A stretch of 64,000 nt of DNA from Microbacterium profundi. Its GTDB lineage: Bacteria > Actinomycetota > Actinomycetes > Actinomycetales > Microbacteriaceae. Below the pieces are notes generated by a model. The model was not told the origin of the DNA and did no database searches. It saw only the letters and a list, made by a program, of their open reading frames with translations. A program made the position numbers and the translations under genes. The stretch's first letter is position 1. Each line of letters starts with the position of its first letter. Of this stretch, positions 54,771 to 63,562 are shown in pieces. The stretch is from assembly GCF_000763375.1 (NCBI RefSeq), contig NZ_JPSY01000004.1:124001-188000 (forward strand), read 5' to 3'.

Positions 54771-55133
54771 ATGAGCGACACCACACTGACCACACAGACC
54801 GCGACCGCACACGGCGTCACACTGACGGACGCGGCGGCGACCAAGGTGAAGAACCTCCTCGAGCAGGAGGGACGCGACGACCTGCGTCTGCGCGTCGCCG
54901 TGCAGCCCGGTGGATGCTCCGGCCTGATCTACCAGCTCTACTTCGACGAGCGCTACCTCGACGGCGACGAGACCGTCGATTTCGACGGCGTCGAGGTCAT
55001 CATCGACAACATGAGCGTCCCGTACCTCGACGGCGCGGCAATCGATTTCAAGGACACGATCTCCGAGCAGGGTTTCACCATCGACAACCCGAACGCAGCC
55101 GGAAGCTGCGCCTGCGGAGACAGCTTCCACTGA
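54771..55133 (+). CDS. erpA: Iron-sulfur cluster insertion protein ErpA
   Basis: 120 residues from the ATG at 54771 with AAGGAG 4 nt upstream. The three conserved cluster-binding Cys are C49 (GGCSG), C113 and C115 (GSCACG). A-type carriers hand Fe-S clusters to target enzymes. Location just before the cytochrome oxidase genes is common in actinobacteria; the Rieske protein QcrA in this window is one plausible client (inference). Confidence 0.95.
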   Translation: MSDTTLTTQTATAHGVTLTDAAATKVKNLLEQEGRDDLRLRVAVQPGGCSGLIYQLYFDERYLDGDETVDFDGVEVIIDNMSVPYLDGAAIDFKDTISEQGFTIDNPNAAGSCACGDSFH

Positions 55134-55187
55134 AAGTCGGCCGTGCTCGACCTGCGTGGTTGGCATGAATCAGGTGTGAGGTTGCCC

Positions 55188-55193
55188 TAGACT
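55188..55193 (+). promoter_or_regulatory. -10 box (TAGACT) for ctaC
   Basis: TAGACT lies 36 nt before the ctaC GTG. The leader carries an AAAGG ribosome site. Confidence 0.45.
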
Positions 55194-55229
55194 TGACCAT
55201 GCCTTGTCCGTCATCTTGAAAGGTGCATC

Positions 55230-56144
55230 GTGCCCTCGAAACGCCGCCTTCGTTGGGCCGCCATTCCCCTGGGAATCGCGGCAGCCGTGGCTCTGGCGGG
55301 ATGCTCTCCCACCGAACTCAACGGATTCCTCCCGGGCTTCGTAGAAGACGGCACTGCCGCCACGAACCAGACCGACCGGGTCGCAGCGCTCTGGGTCAAC
55401 TCCTGGATCGTCCTTCTCGCCGTGGGCATGATCACCTGGGCCCTCATGGGATGGGCCGCCGTCGCGTACCGTCGCCGCAAGGGCCAGACCGGCCTGCCGG
55501 TGCAGATGCGCTACAACATGCCGATCGAGATCTTCTACACGGTGATCCCGCTCATCCTCGTCATGGGCATGTTCTTCTTCACCGCGAGAGACCAGGCCGC
55601 GATCGAGACGCAGTGGGGTGACGAGGCAGACGTCGAGATCACCGCGATCGGCAAGCAGTGGGCGTTCGACTTCATGTACGCCGGTGAAGACGACGCCCTC
55701 TCCGACGCAGTCTGGACCATGGGCGTGCAGGCGCAGCCTGATGCCGAAGGCAACATCGACACTGAGAAGCTGCCGACCCTGGTGCTTCCGGTCGACCAGA
55801 AGGTGCACATCAACCTTCAGTCGCGTGACGTCATCCACTCGTTCTGGATCATCGACTTCCTCTACAAGAAGGACATGTACATCGGGAAGGACAACTCCTG
55901 GTCCTTCATCCCGACACGCGTCGGGGAGTACGCCGGCAAGTGCGCTGAGTTGTGCGGGGAGTACCATTCGATGATGCTCTTCAACGTCAAGGTCGTAGAG
56001 CAGGACGAGTACGACGCATACGTCGAGTCGCTTCGTGAGGAGGGGAACACGGGCGACATCACCGATGCATACGACCGTCTCAGCAACCTCCCCGGCACCA
56101 CAGGTACGACGTCCGAGACGGACTCCGAAGAAGAGGGAGAGTAA
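55230..56144 (+). CDS. ctaC: Cytochrome aa3 oxidase subunit II
   Basis: 304 residues from a GTG. A lipoprotein signal peptide ends at lipobox LAGC with C25 as the predicted lipid-modified Cys, followed by two membrane helices and a periplasmic cupredoxin domain. The CuA ligands are present: C238, C242, H246 and M249 in [12 protein letters not shown]. It takes electrons from the QcrC cytochrome and passes them to subunit I. It begins the ctaC-ctaD-ctaF operon, 4 nt before ctaD. Confidence 0.96.
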   Translation: MPSKRRLRWAAIPLGIAAAVALAGCSPTELNGFLPGFVEDGTAATNQTDRVAALWVNSWIVLLAVGMITWALMGWAAVAYRRRKGQTGLPVQMRYNMPIEIFYTVIPLILVMGMFFFTARDQAAIETQWGDEADVEITAIGKQWAFDFMYAGEDDALSDAVWTMGVQAQPDAEGNIDTEKLPTLVLPVDQKVHINLQSRDVIHSFWIIDFLYKKDMYIGKDNSWSFIPTRVGEYAGKCAELCGEYHSMMLFNVKVVEQDEYDAYVESLREEGNTGDITDAYDRLSNLPGTTGTTSETDSEEEGE

Positions 56145-56148
56145 CCTC

Positions 56149-57894
56149 ATGACCACTACTGAGGCCCCGAGCCAGCCCGCTGGCGCTCGCCCCACGGCGG
56201 TTCCCGCACGCCAGGCAGCTTTGATGAGCTCCTCCCGCGTCGAGCAGAAGGGCAACATCGTCGTCAAGTGGATCACTTCCACTGACCACAAGACCATCGG
56301 GTACATGTACCTGATCACCTCCGTGCTGTTCTTCCTCCTCGGCGGAGTGATGGCGCTGGTGATCCGTGCCGAGTTGTTCGCTCCGGGGATGCAGATCGTC
56401 CCCACCAAGGAGCAGTACAACCAGCTGTTCACGATGCACGGCACGATCATGCTGCTCATGTTCGCGACTCCGCTGTTCGCCGGCTTCGCGAATGCGATCC
56501 TGCCGCTGCAACTCGGAGCGCCGGATGTGGCGTTCCCGCGACTCAACGCGTTCGCCTTCTGGCTGTTCACGTTCGGCTCCATCATGGCGGTCGCCGGCTT
56601 CCTCACCCCGCAGGGCGCCGCATCGTTCGGCTGGTTCGCGTATCAGCCCCTGGCGAGTGCGACGTTCACCCCCGGTGCCGGTGGGAACCTCTGGATGGTC
56701 GGCCTCGGCATGTCCGGATTCGGGACCATCCTCGGTGCGGTGAACTTCATCACCACGGTCATCACGATGCGTGCTCCCGGCATGACGATGTGGCGGATGC
56801 CGATCTTCAGCTGGAACACGCTGATCACGAGCCTCCTGATTCTGATGGCCTTCCCGGTGCTCGCCGCGGCGATCTTCGCTGCTGCCGCAGACCGCATCCT
56901 CGGTGCACACATCTTCGACCCGGCCAATGGCGGTGTGCTGCTGTGGCAGCACCTGTTCTGGTTCTTCGGCCATCCGGAGGTCTACATCATCGCGCTGCCG
57001 TTCTTCGGCATCGTCTCGGAGATCTTCCCGGTGTTCAGCCGCAAGCCGATCTTCGGATACAAGACCCTGATCTACGCGACGATCGCGATCGCCGCTCTGT
57101 CCGTGGCTGTGTGGGCCCACCACATGTACGTCACCGGTTCGGTGCTGCTGCCGTTCTTCGCGCTGATGACCATGCTCATCGCCGTGCCGACCGGTGTGAA
57201 GATCTTCAACTGGATCGGAACGCTTTGGAGAGGTTCTGTCACGTTCGAGACACCGATGGTGTTTGCGTTGGGCTTCCTCGTGACATTCGTCTTCGGCGGT
57301 CTGACTGGGGTTATCCTCGCAGCGCCCCCGCTGGATTTCGCACTCAGTGACTCATACTTCGTCGTCGCCCATTTCCACTACGTCGTGTTCGGAACGGTCG
57401 TGTTCGCGATGTTCGCCGGCTTCTACTTCTGGTGGCCCAAGTGGACAGGGCGCATGCTGAACGAGCGCCTCGGCTACGTGCACTTCTGGATGCTGTTCGT
57501 GGGCTTCCACATGACGTTCCTCATCCAGCATTGGCTGGGTGTCGACGGCATGGTGCGTCGGTACGCGGACTATTCGGAAGCCGACGGCTGGACGTGGGGC
57601 AACCAGGTGTCGACGATCGGTGCGGTCATCCTCGGCGCTTCGATGCTGCCGTTCTTCCTGAACGTCTGGATCACCGCGCGCAAGGCGCCCAAGGTCATGG
57701 TCAACGACCCGTGGGGGTACGGTGGATCGCTCGAGTGGGCTACCAGCTGCCCGCCGCCGCGTCACAACTTCACGTCGATCCCGCGCATCCGCAGCGAGCG
57801 TCCTGCGTTCGACCTGAACCATCCCGAGGCCGCCGAGCATCCTGTCGCCGCACCTCAGCCGGCCATGTCGGGCGTGACCGGAGAGGGCAAGTAA
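56149..57894 (+). CDS. ctaD: Cytochrome aa3 oxidase subunit I
   Basis: 581 residues from the ATG at 56149. Twelve membrane helices. Heme a, heme a3 and CuB ligand motifs are visible: [21 protein letters not shown] with the His-Tyr cross-link region, HHMY and [11 protein letters not shown]. It reduces oxygen and pumps protons. It runs directly into ctaF (3 nt spacer). Confidence 0.97.
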   Translation: MTTTEAPSQPAGARPTAVPARQAALMSSSRVEQKGNIVVKWITSTDHKTIGYMYLITSVLFFLLGGVMALVIRAELFAPGMQIVPTKEQYNQLFTMHGTIMLLMFATPLFAGFANAILPLQLGAPDVAFPRLNAFAFWLFTFGSIMAVAGFLTPQGAASFGWFAYQPLASATFTPGAGGNLWMVGLGMSGFGTILGAVNFITTVITMRAPGMTMWRMPIFSWNTLITSLLILMAFPVLAAAIFAAAADRILGAHIFDPANGGVLLWQHLFWFFGHPEVYIIALPFFGIVSEIFPVFSRKPIFGYKTLIYATIAIAALSVAVWAHHMYVTGSVLLPFFALMTMLIAVPTGVKIFNWIGTLWRGSVTFETPMVFALGFLVTFVFGGLTGVILAAPPLDFALSDSYFVVAHFHYVVFGTVVFAMFAGFYFWWPKWTGRMLNERLGYVHFWMLFVGFHMTFLIQHWLGVDGMVRRYADYSEADGWTWGNQVSTIGAVILGASMLPFFLNVWITARKAPKVMVNDPWGYGGSLEWATSCPPPRHNFTSIPRIRSERPAFDLNHPEAAEHPVAAPQPAMSGVTGEGK

Positions 57895-57897
57895 GCC

Positions 57898-58332
57898 ATG
57901 CGATCCAATGTCGTTCTCTGGTGGATTCTCGCCGGCTTCTTCCTGGTCGTCGCCATCACCTACACGATCTGGCACATCCTCGCGTATCCCGAACTGGTCG
58001 GTGCGGCGAAGGTGGAGTGGGTGGGTTCCGTCGCTCTTCTCTTCGCGGCCTGTATGTCGGCGATGATCGCGGTCTACCTCGCGCGCACGCACAAGGCGCA
58101 GGGCGGCGAGCTGCCCGAAGATATTCTGACGGCAGACATCGACGACGGAGATCCTGAGCTCGGCGAGTTCAGCCCGTGGTCGTGGTGGCCGATCGTGCTC
58201 GCAGCCTCTGCAGCGGTGTTCTTGGTCGGACTGGCCGTCGGACAGTTTCTCTTGCCGATCGGTGTTGCGATCTTCGTTGTCGCGATCGTCGGCTGGGTGT
58301 ACGAGTACTACCGAGGTCACTTCGCACGCTGA
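57898..58332 (+). CDS. ctaF: Cytochrome c oxidase subunit IV, actinobacterial type
   Basis: 144 residues with four hydrophobic helices (about 5-27, 35-60, 96-113 and 116-134). It is a small accessory subunit found only in actinobacterial aa3 oxidase and required for assembly or stability of the supercomplex. Last gene of the cta operon; a strong hairpin with a UUCG loop follows. Confidence 0.94.
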   Translation: MRSNVVLWWILAGFFLVVAITYTIWHILAYPELVGAAKVEWVGSVALLFAACMSAMIAVYLARTHKAQGGELPEDILTADIDDGDPELGEFSPWSWWPIVLAASAAVFLVGLAVGQFLLPIGVAIFVVAIVGWVYEYYRGHFAR

Positions 58333-58351
58333 GCCGCTCTCACTCGTTCTG

Positions 58352-58385
58352 AGAAAGCCCCGGGACTTCGGTCCTGGGGCTTTCT
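58352..58385. terminator. Strong terminator with UUCG tetraloop after ctaF
   Basis: AGAAAGCCCCGGGAC and GTCCTGGGGCTTTCT pair over 15 positions (one G-T wobble) around loop TTCG. The stem contains A-rich and T-rich ends, so it can end transcription in both directions between ctaF and the converging rhodanese gene. Confidence 0.92.
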
Positions 58386-58390
58386 GCTGT

Positions 58391-58472
58391 GCTGGGCCAC
58401 TGATGCTCCGGGCCTCTGATGCGCTGGGCCTCTGATGCGCTGGGCCTCTGAGATGCTCCGGGCCTCTGATGC
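58391..58472. repeat. About five 16-18-bp tandem repeats after the terminator
   Basis: Units of the type GCTCCGGGCCTCTGAT or GCGCTGGGCCTCTGAT follow one another at 16-bp spacing, with one unit lengthened by two bases. They fill the space between the terminator and the rhodanese stop. Confidence 0.8.
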
Positions 58473-58484
58473 TCGGAGGGCGGG

Positions 58485-58904
58485 TCAGGCCTGCGTGCGG
58501 ATGCGGGCGACACCGGTGAGCGGGTCGACGGGACGCCGATGGATGCCGTCGGCGTCTGCGACGGGATACCCTTCGCGGACCCAATACTCGAAACCGCCGA
58601 TCAGCTCTCGCACGGTGTAGCCGAGCTTCGCGAACTCCAGAGCACCTTTCGCCCCAGCGTTGCAGCCCGGGCTCCAGCAGTACACGACGACTTCCCTTCC
58701 TGTGGCGATCTCCGACGGCGCCCGAGTCGCGATCTCGCTGTAGTGCATGTGCACGGCCTCTGGGATGCGTCCCTGCGCCCACGCCTCGTCTGAGCGGACA
58801 TCGATCACCACGACATCGTCAGAGGCCTTCTGGCGGGCGTACAGGTCGCTCGCGTCTGTTTCGTAGGCGAGTTTGGCGGCGAAGTAGTCGGCACGATCGA
58901 TCAT
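58485..58904 (-). CDS. Rhodanese-like domain protein
   Basis: 139 residues. A single rhodanese domain with active-site loop CWSPGCN (C76, second Cys at 81), preceded by VVVIDVRSDEAWAQGRIPEA. It can carry or transfer persulfide sulfur. A TAGGCT box lies 6 nt before the ATG, suggesting a leaderless mRNA. It stands alone between the two halves of the respiratory locus. Confidence 0.9.
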   Translation of the reverse strand: MIDRADYFAAKLAYETDASDLYARQKASDDVVVIDVRSDEAWAQGRIPEAVHMHYSEIATRAPSEIATGREVVVYCWSPGCNAGAKGALEFAKLGYTVRELIGGFEYWVREGYPVADADGIHRRPVDPLTGVARIRTQA

Positions 58905-59109
58905 GGTCTCAGCCTATGGAACTCGCGGTCGGTACGGCGCGCTCTTGCGGTCGCATAGCATCCGATTTCCACCGGCATCGCGACTGGCGGCCTGGTGGCG
59001 GGGTGGAAGAAGAAGTTCACGGGCTCAGATGTCTTGGAGGCCGGCAAAACCTTCTTGCACGGGTGCTGGGCGGATCGCGTGCGGTCAGCAGGTCGAGCGA
59101 GCGCCCGAC
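58905..59109. other. Unassigned 205-base gap
   Basis: Between the divergent rhodanese start and the RidA-like stop I see no gene I can support. A 60-codon plus-strand frame (58995-59177) begins MAGWKKKFTGSDVLEAGKTF but lacks a ribosome site and loses sense after about 30 codons, so it could be a remnant. The TAGGCT box of the rhodanese gene lies at 58911-58916. Confidence 0.5.
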
Positions 59110-59715
59110 TCAGGCAGCATCAACCGCGGCGATCGCCTCGATATCGACGAGCTGGTGAGTGTACCCGAGCACGGTGACGCCGAGGAGCGTACTCGGAACG
59201 TCGTGGTCTCCGAAGGCGGCGCTGACGACATCCCAGGCATCCACGAGGTCCTGCCGTATAGAGGAGGCCACCAGCCTCCGGGTACTGATGACATCAGTCA
59301 ATGAGGCCCCCGCCGCCGCAAGCGCCCTTGTCAACGTCTCCACGCAACGCGCAGCCTGAGCGGCATAGTCGCCCGGGAAGTCTGTCGCTCCGTCTTCGTT
59401 CAGTGGGCAGGCGCCGGCAAGGAAGATGAGGCGCGAGCCCGCCGGGGCGGTCGCCGCGTACGCGTACGGCGCCGCGGCGAGTGAGCTCCCCGTGCCTACG
59501 CCTGCATGCCTGGGATTTTGCTGCCGTGACCAGCATGCGTCCGTGACCCTGCTTGCCGTACTCAGGAAGGACGGAAAGCTGCTCCAGGTGGGCGATGTGG
59601 GCCAGTTCTCGGCCGAGAAGTGGACGATGAACATTGTGTCCGCGGCGCTCTCAATCTCTTCGAGCCGGCCGAAGTCAGCTGCTTCGGCGCTCCGGATCTC
59701 TGGGGAAGGCACCAT
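59110..59715 (-). CDS. RidA/YjgF-family open frame with a GNAT-like N-terminal remnant
   Basis: 201 residues. The last 130 form a RidA-type domain (APYAYAATAPAGSRLIFLAG, then GACPLNEDGATDF, ending in LGYTHQLVDIEAIAAVDAA); such proteins hydrolyse reactive imines or enamines. The first 40 residues (EIRSAEAADFGRLEEIESAA) look like the start of a GNAT acetyltransferase cut short, and the joining stretch fits neither family. No ATG, GTG or TTG with a ribosome site exists where RidA should start. The most likely history is decay of a GNAT-RidA gene pair by deletion, leaving a fused or 5'-truncated frame. Confidence 0.55.
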   Translation of the reverse strand: MVPSPEIRSAEAADFGRLEEIESAADTMFIVHFSAENWPTSPTWSSFPSFLSTASRVTDACWSRQQNPRHAGVGTGSSLAAAPYAYAATAPAGSRLIFLAGACPLNEDGATDFPGDYAAQAARCVETLTRALAAAGASLTDVISTRRLVASSIRQDLVDAWDVVSAAFGDHDVPSTLLGVTVLGYTHQLVDIEAIAAVDAA

Positions 59716-59735
59716 TGATCGAGCGTGACGAAGAA

Positions 59736-59773
59736 GGGCCCCGTCCGCGCTCGAGGAGCGCTGGACGGGGCCC
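59736..59773. terminator. Terminator downstream of qcrB
   Basis: GGGCCCCGTCC and GGACGGGGCCC form an 11-bp stem, with a second stem GCGCTC/GAGCGC inside. On the minus strand it follows the qcrB stop and is trailed by CTTCTT. Confidence 0.85.
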
Positions 59774-59787
59774 AGGGGAGAGGAGCG

Positions 59788-61632
59788 TTACTCGCTCTCG
59801 TCCGACTTCTTGGGCTTCACTTCGTCTCGCTCCGCTCGATCAGTACGGCGCTTCACCGGATCAGTGGCGATCACGGAACTCGGCGTGTTGGCGGTCTCGT
59901 CGATGTGGGTCTCCGCCGGCGGGTTGAGCGGCGCGTCAGGAACCCCGGCGCGCTCGTGAGCACCCTGGATCTCCGCAGCCTCGGACTCGTCCATCTGGGT
60001 CGTGACGTGACTCTGGTGGGCATCTGCGGCGGCGACCTCCGCCTGCGTGAGCGGGGCCAGACGGTCTTCGAAGAACCAACGAGAGATCGAGGAGCGCAGG
60101 TTCTCAGTCCACGGGATGCGGCCCTTGTCGTTCGGTCGCACGACGAGGGGCTCATATCCGTCGACATCGATGAGCTTCCAGCGGTCGTACGTGTCGACCG
60201 GCTGGTGCACCTCGATGTACTCGCCGCCGGGAAGACGGACGATGCGACCGGACTCATAGCCGTGCAGCACGATCTCGCGGTCCTTCTTCTGCAGCGCGAT
60301 GCAGATGCGCTTGGTGATGAAGTAACCGAGGATCGGGCCGAGGAACAGCAGCGCCTGAAGCGTGTGGATCACGCCCTCCATCGTGAGCATGAAGTGCGTC
60401 GCGATGAGATCGGAGGACGCAGCCGCCCACAGAACCGCGTAGAAGATCACACCGGCGGCCCCGATCGCGGTGCGGGTCGCGGCGTTGCGCGGACGCTGGG
60501 CGAGGTGGTGCTCACGCTTGTCGCCGGTGATCCACGCCTCGAGGAAGGGGTAGATCGCGACGGCGACGATGAACAGGCCGAGGACAAGGACGGGAACGAT
60601 GATTCCGAACGACCAGGTGCGGTCGAGGAACACGATGTCCCAGTTCGATGGTGCGAGGCGCAGCGCGCCGTCAGCGAATCCGATGTACCAGTCCGGCTGG
60701 GTGCCGGCCGAGACGGGGGACGGGTCATACGGTCCGTACGCCCAGATCGGGTTGATCTGAACGAACGTCGCTATCAGCACGATCGAGCCGAAGACGATGA
60801 ACAGGTAGCCGCCCATCTTGGACATGTAGACGGGCATCATCGGGTAGCCGACGACGTTGTCGTTCGTGCGGCCGGGGCCGGCGAACTGCGTGTGCTTGTT
60901 GATCACCATCAGCATCAGGTGCACGACGATCAGGGCGATGACCAGCATCGGCAGCAGCAGGATGTGCAGCGAATAGAGTCGGCCGACGATGTCGGTGCCG
61001 GGGAATTCTCCACCGAAGATCAGGAAGGAGGTCCACGTGCCGATCAGCGGGAGGCCCTTGACCATGCCGTCGATGATGCGCAGGCCGTTGCCAGAGAGCA
61101 GGTCGTCAGGCAGCGAGTAGCCGGTGAAGCCCTCTGCCAGAGCCAGGATGAACAGCACGAAACCGATGACCCAGTTCAGCTCACGCGGCTTACGGAATGC
61201 GCCGGTGAAGAACACGCGCAGCATGTGGATGCCGATGCCGGCGACGAACACGAGGGCCGCCCAGTGGTGGATCTGGCGGACCAGCAAGCCACCGCGCAGA
61301 TCGAAGGAGATTCGCAGCGTCGACTCGAGCGCTGCCGACATCTCGATGCCACGCATAGGGGCGTAGGCGCCCGTGTAGTAGGTCTCGACCATCGACGCCT
61401 GGAAGAAGAACGTCAGGAACGAGCCGGAGATGAAGACGACGACGAAGCTCCACAGAGCGATCTCGCCGAGCATGAACGACCAGTGGTCGGGGAAGACCTT
61501 ACGACCGAGCTCCTTGACGAAGCCCGAGAGGCTGGTGCGCTCGTCGATATAGTTCGACGCGGCGCCGACGAATCGACCGCCGAGGGGCGCCTTGGTGTCC
61601 TTGTCCTCTTTGGACAGCGTTGCGGTACTCAA
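59788..61632 (-). CDS. qcrB: Cytochrome bc complex cytochrome b subunit
   Basis: 614 residues from a TTG at 61632 that overlaps the qcrA stop by 3-4 nt; the open frame to 61800 lies inside qcrA. Eight-helix cytochrome b core with heme His pairs (LVRQIHHWAALVFVAGIGIH and YSLHILLLPMLVIALIVVHL) and a PDWYIGF-type quinol-site region. A C-terminal hydrophilic extension of about 120 residues is typical of actinobacteria. It oxidises menaquinol in the bcc-aa3 supercomplex. Confidence 0.96.
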   Translation of the reverse strand: MSTATLSKEDKDTKAPLGGRFVGAASNYIDERTSLSGFVKELGRKVFPDHWSFMLGEIALWSFVVVFISGSFLTFFFQASMVETYYTGAYAPMRGIEMSAALESTLRISFDLRGGLLVRQIHHWAALVFVAGIGIHMLRVFFTGAFRKPRELNWVIGFVLFILALAEGFTGYSLPDDLLSGNGLRIIDGMVKGLPLIGTWTSFLIFGGEFPGTDIVGRLYSLHILLLPMLVIALIVVHLMLMVINKHTQFAGPGRTNDNVVGYPMMPVYMSKMGGYLFIVFGSIVLIATFVQINPIWAYGPYDPSPVSAGTQPDWYIGFADGALRLAPSNWDIVFLDRTWSFGIIVPVLVLGLFIVAVAIYPFLEAWITGDKREHHLAQRPRNAATRTAIGAAGVIFYAVLWAAASSDLIATHFMLTMEGVIHTLQALLFLGPILGYFITKRICIALQKKDREIVLHGYESGRIVRLPGGEYIEVHQPVDTYDRWKLIDVDGYEPLVVRPNDKGRIPWTENLRSSISRWFFEDRLAPLTQAEVAAADAHQSHVTTQMDESEAAEIQGAHERAGVPDAPLNPPAETHIDETANTPSSVIATDPVKRRTDRAERDEVKPKKSDESE

Positions 61633-62705
61633 TAGCGCTCCCAGAAGCTCGGGCCGACAGGCTCGGTGAAGTCGCTGCGCGCGACGAGGTAGCCCTCTTC
61701 GTCGACGGTGATCGGCAGTTGCGGCAATGGGCGCGCAGCCGGGCCGAAGATGACCTTGGCATGATCGGTCACGTCGAACTGCGACTGGTGGCACGGGCAC
61801 AGCAGGTGGTGCGTCTGCTGCTCGTACAGGGCGACGGGGCAGCCGACGTGCGTGCAGACCTTGGAGTACGCGACGATGCCGTCGTACGACCAGTCCTTGC
61901 GGTCCTCTGCCTCGATGAGTTGTTCAGGACGCAGGCGCATCATCAGCACGACAGCCTTCGCCTTCTCCTCGAGATAACCGTCGGCGTGGCTCAGTTCCGA
62001 GAGATCCTCGGGGATCACGTGGAAGGCGGAACCGAGAGTGACATCCGCCGCACGGATCGGGGTGCCGTCGGGGTCGCGTACGAGACGCTGCCCCTCTGCC
62101 CACATGGTCTGCTTCAACAGCACGACGGGGTCGCCCGCTGTGGGGTCCTCAGGAGTGCTGTGCGGTGCGAGCCCGCGGAACAGTGCAACGCCAGGAATGA
62201 TCGACGCGACAACGGCTGCGAACAGCGAATTGCGGATCATCGTGCGGCGGCCGAACCCGGACTCCTCGTTCGCGTCCGCGAACGCCTGGACGGCCGCTTC
62301 GCGGGTCGAGTCCTTCCCACGCGTGGGGTGACGGTGCTCGACGAACTCCTTGTCCGACATGAGGGCCTTGGACCAGTGGATGGCGCCGAGGCCGAGTGAA
62401 AGCAGCGCCAGAGCGATGCCGAGCCCGATGAACAAGTTGTTGTAGCGGATCGCGACCAGCGAGCCGTCTTCGATCGGGAACAGCATGTACGCCGCGACTG
62501 CCCAGATGCTGCCGGCCAGCGACAGATAGAACAGCGTGTACACCGTGCGGACCGCGCGCTTCTCAGCTTTCGGGTCCTTGTCGGTCATCCGCTCACGGTG
62601 CGGTGGCAGCCCCGGGTTCTGCACGGGATCGCTGACTGCGACACCCAGCCCCGGAGAGGGCTGGTAGGCCCGGTCAAGGGCCTTCGAGTCGTCGTCGTTT
62701 GCCAT
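61629..62705 (-). CDS. qcrA: Rieske iron-sulfur subunit of cytochrome bc complex
   Basis: 358 residues. Three membrane helices in the N-terminal half, as in the actinobacterial form. The 2Fe-2S ligands are C284 and H286 (CTHVGCP) and C303 and H306 (CPCHQS), with C289 and C305 as the disulfide pair. It moves electrons from quinol to the QcrC hemes. It overlaps qcrB. Confidence 0.97.
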   Translation of the reverse strand: MANDDDSKALDRAYQPSPGLGVAVSDPVQNPGLPPHRERMTDKDPKAEKRAVRTVYTLFYLSLAGSIWAVAAYMLFPIEDGSLVAIRYNNLFIGLGIALALLSLGLGAIHWSKALMSDKEFVEHRHPTRGKDSTREAAVQAFADANEESGFGRRTMIRNSLFAAVVASIIPGVALFRGLAPHSTPEDPTAGDPVVLLKQTMWAEGQRLVRDPDGTPIRAADVTLGSAFHVIPEDLSELSHADGYLEEKAKAVVLMMRLRPEQLIEAEDRKDWSYDGIVAYSKVCTHVGCPVALYEQQTHHLLCPCHQSQFDVTDHAKVIFGPAARPLPQLPITVDEEGYLVARSDFTEPVGPSFWERY

Positions 62706-62741
62706 GGTGCTCCTCGTACGTTCCTCTTCGATGACTAAGCG

Positions 62742-63542
62742 TCAGTTGGACTTCGCCGTGATCCACACGGTGATGGCGACGAGACCGCCGATACCGAAGA
62801 TCCAGACGAACAGACCCTCGGAGACGGGGCCGAGGTTCCCGAGGGAGAATCCGCCGACCGAGACCGACTCCTGCTGGAACAGCAGCGCGGAGATGATGTC
62901 GCGTTTGTCTTCGTCGGACAGGTTCATGTCCCCGAACACCGGCATGTTCTGCGGGCCGGTGACCATGGCCGCATAGATGTGCAGTGCGCTCGTCGAGGTC
63001 AGCGCCGGAGCGTACTTGCCCTCGGTGAGCGCTCCGCCGGCGGCCGACACGTTGTGGCACATCGCGCAGTTGATGCGGAAGAGCTGAGCGCCTTCTGCGA
63101 CATCCCCTCCGCCATCGAGGATCCTATCTGCGGGATACGTCGGCCCTGGTGCCTCCGATTGCACGTATGCGGCCATCGCATCGATCTGAGGCTGAGTGAA
63201 CTGCGGACTCTTCTGCGGCGCCTGAGGCCCCTGCATCTGGAGCGGCATGCGTCCGGTCGCCAATTGGAACTCCACCGACAGTTCACCGACGCCGTAGAGG
63301 CTCGGTCCGTTGTCTGTGCCCTGCAAGTTGAGTCCGTGACAGGTCGCGCAGTTCGCCTGGAACAGCTTCTGGCCGTCTTCGACGCTCATGGTGCTCGCGC
63401 TCGTCCGGGTGTCAGTGGCGGCGATCGCCGCCGACGCCCCGGCGTAGATGCCTCCCGTGATGAGGAGTCCTGCACCGATCAGTGCCGCGGCCGCCAGTGG
63501 GCTGCGGCGTCCGTTCGAGCGACGCTTCTTCTCTCGTACCAT
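62742..63542 (-). CDS. qcrC: Diheme cytochrome c subunit of cytochrome bc complex
   Basis: 266 residues. A signal/anchor helix at the N-terminus (about 14-42), two heme c sites, CATCH (C65, C68, H69) and CAMCH (C159, C162, H163), and a C-terminal membrane helix (about 240-262). The two hemes replace a soluble cytochrome c, carrying electrons straight from the Rieske centre to CuA of CtaC. It lies between ctaE and qcrA. Confidence 0.96.
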   Translation of the reverse strand: MVREKKRRSNGRRSPLAAAALIGAGLLITGGIYAGASAAIAATDTRTSASTMSVEDGQKLFQANCATCHGLNLQGTDNGPSLYGVGELSVEFQLATGRMPLQMQGPQAPQKSPQFTQPQIDAMAAYVQSEAPGPTYPADRILDGGGDVAEGAQLFRINCAMCHNVSAAGGALTEGKYAPALTSTSALHIYAAMVTGPQNMPVFGDMNLSDEDKRDIISALLFQQESVSVGGFSLGNLGPVSEGLFVWIFGIGGLVAITVWITAKSN

Positions 63543-63562
63543 TTCTCAGCTCAGCTCCGCTC

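Noticed and set aside
58995..59177. 60-codon gene beginning MAGWKKKFTGSDV
   Set aside because: No ribosome site, no known family, and it runs into the antisense of the RidA-like frame; recorded only as a possible remnant.
59725..61635. 636-codon plus-strand frame across qcrB
   Set aside because: Antisense shadow of qcrB with low-complexity charged composition and no ribosome site.
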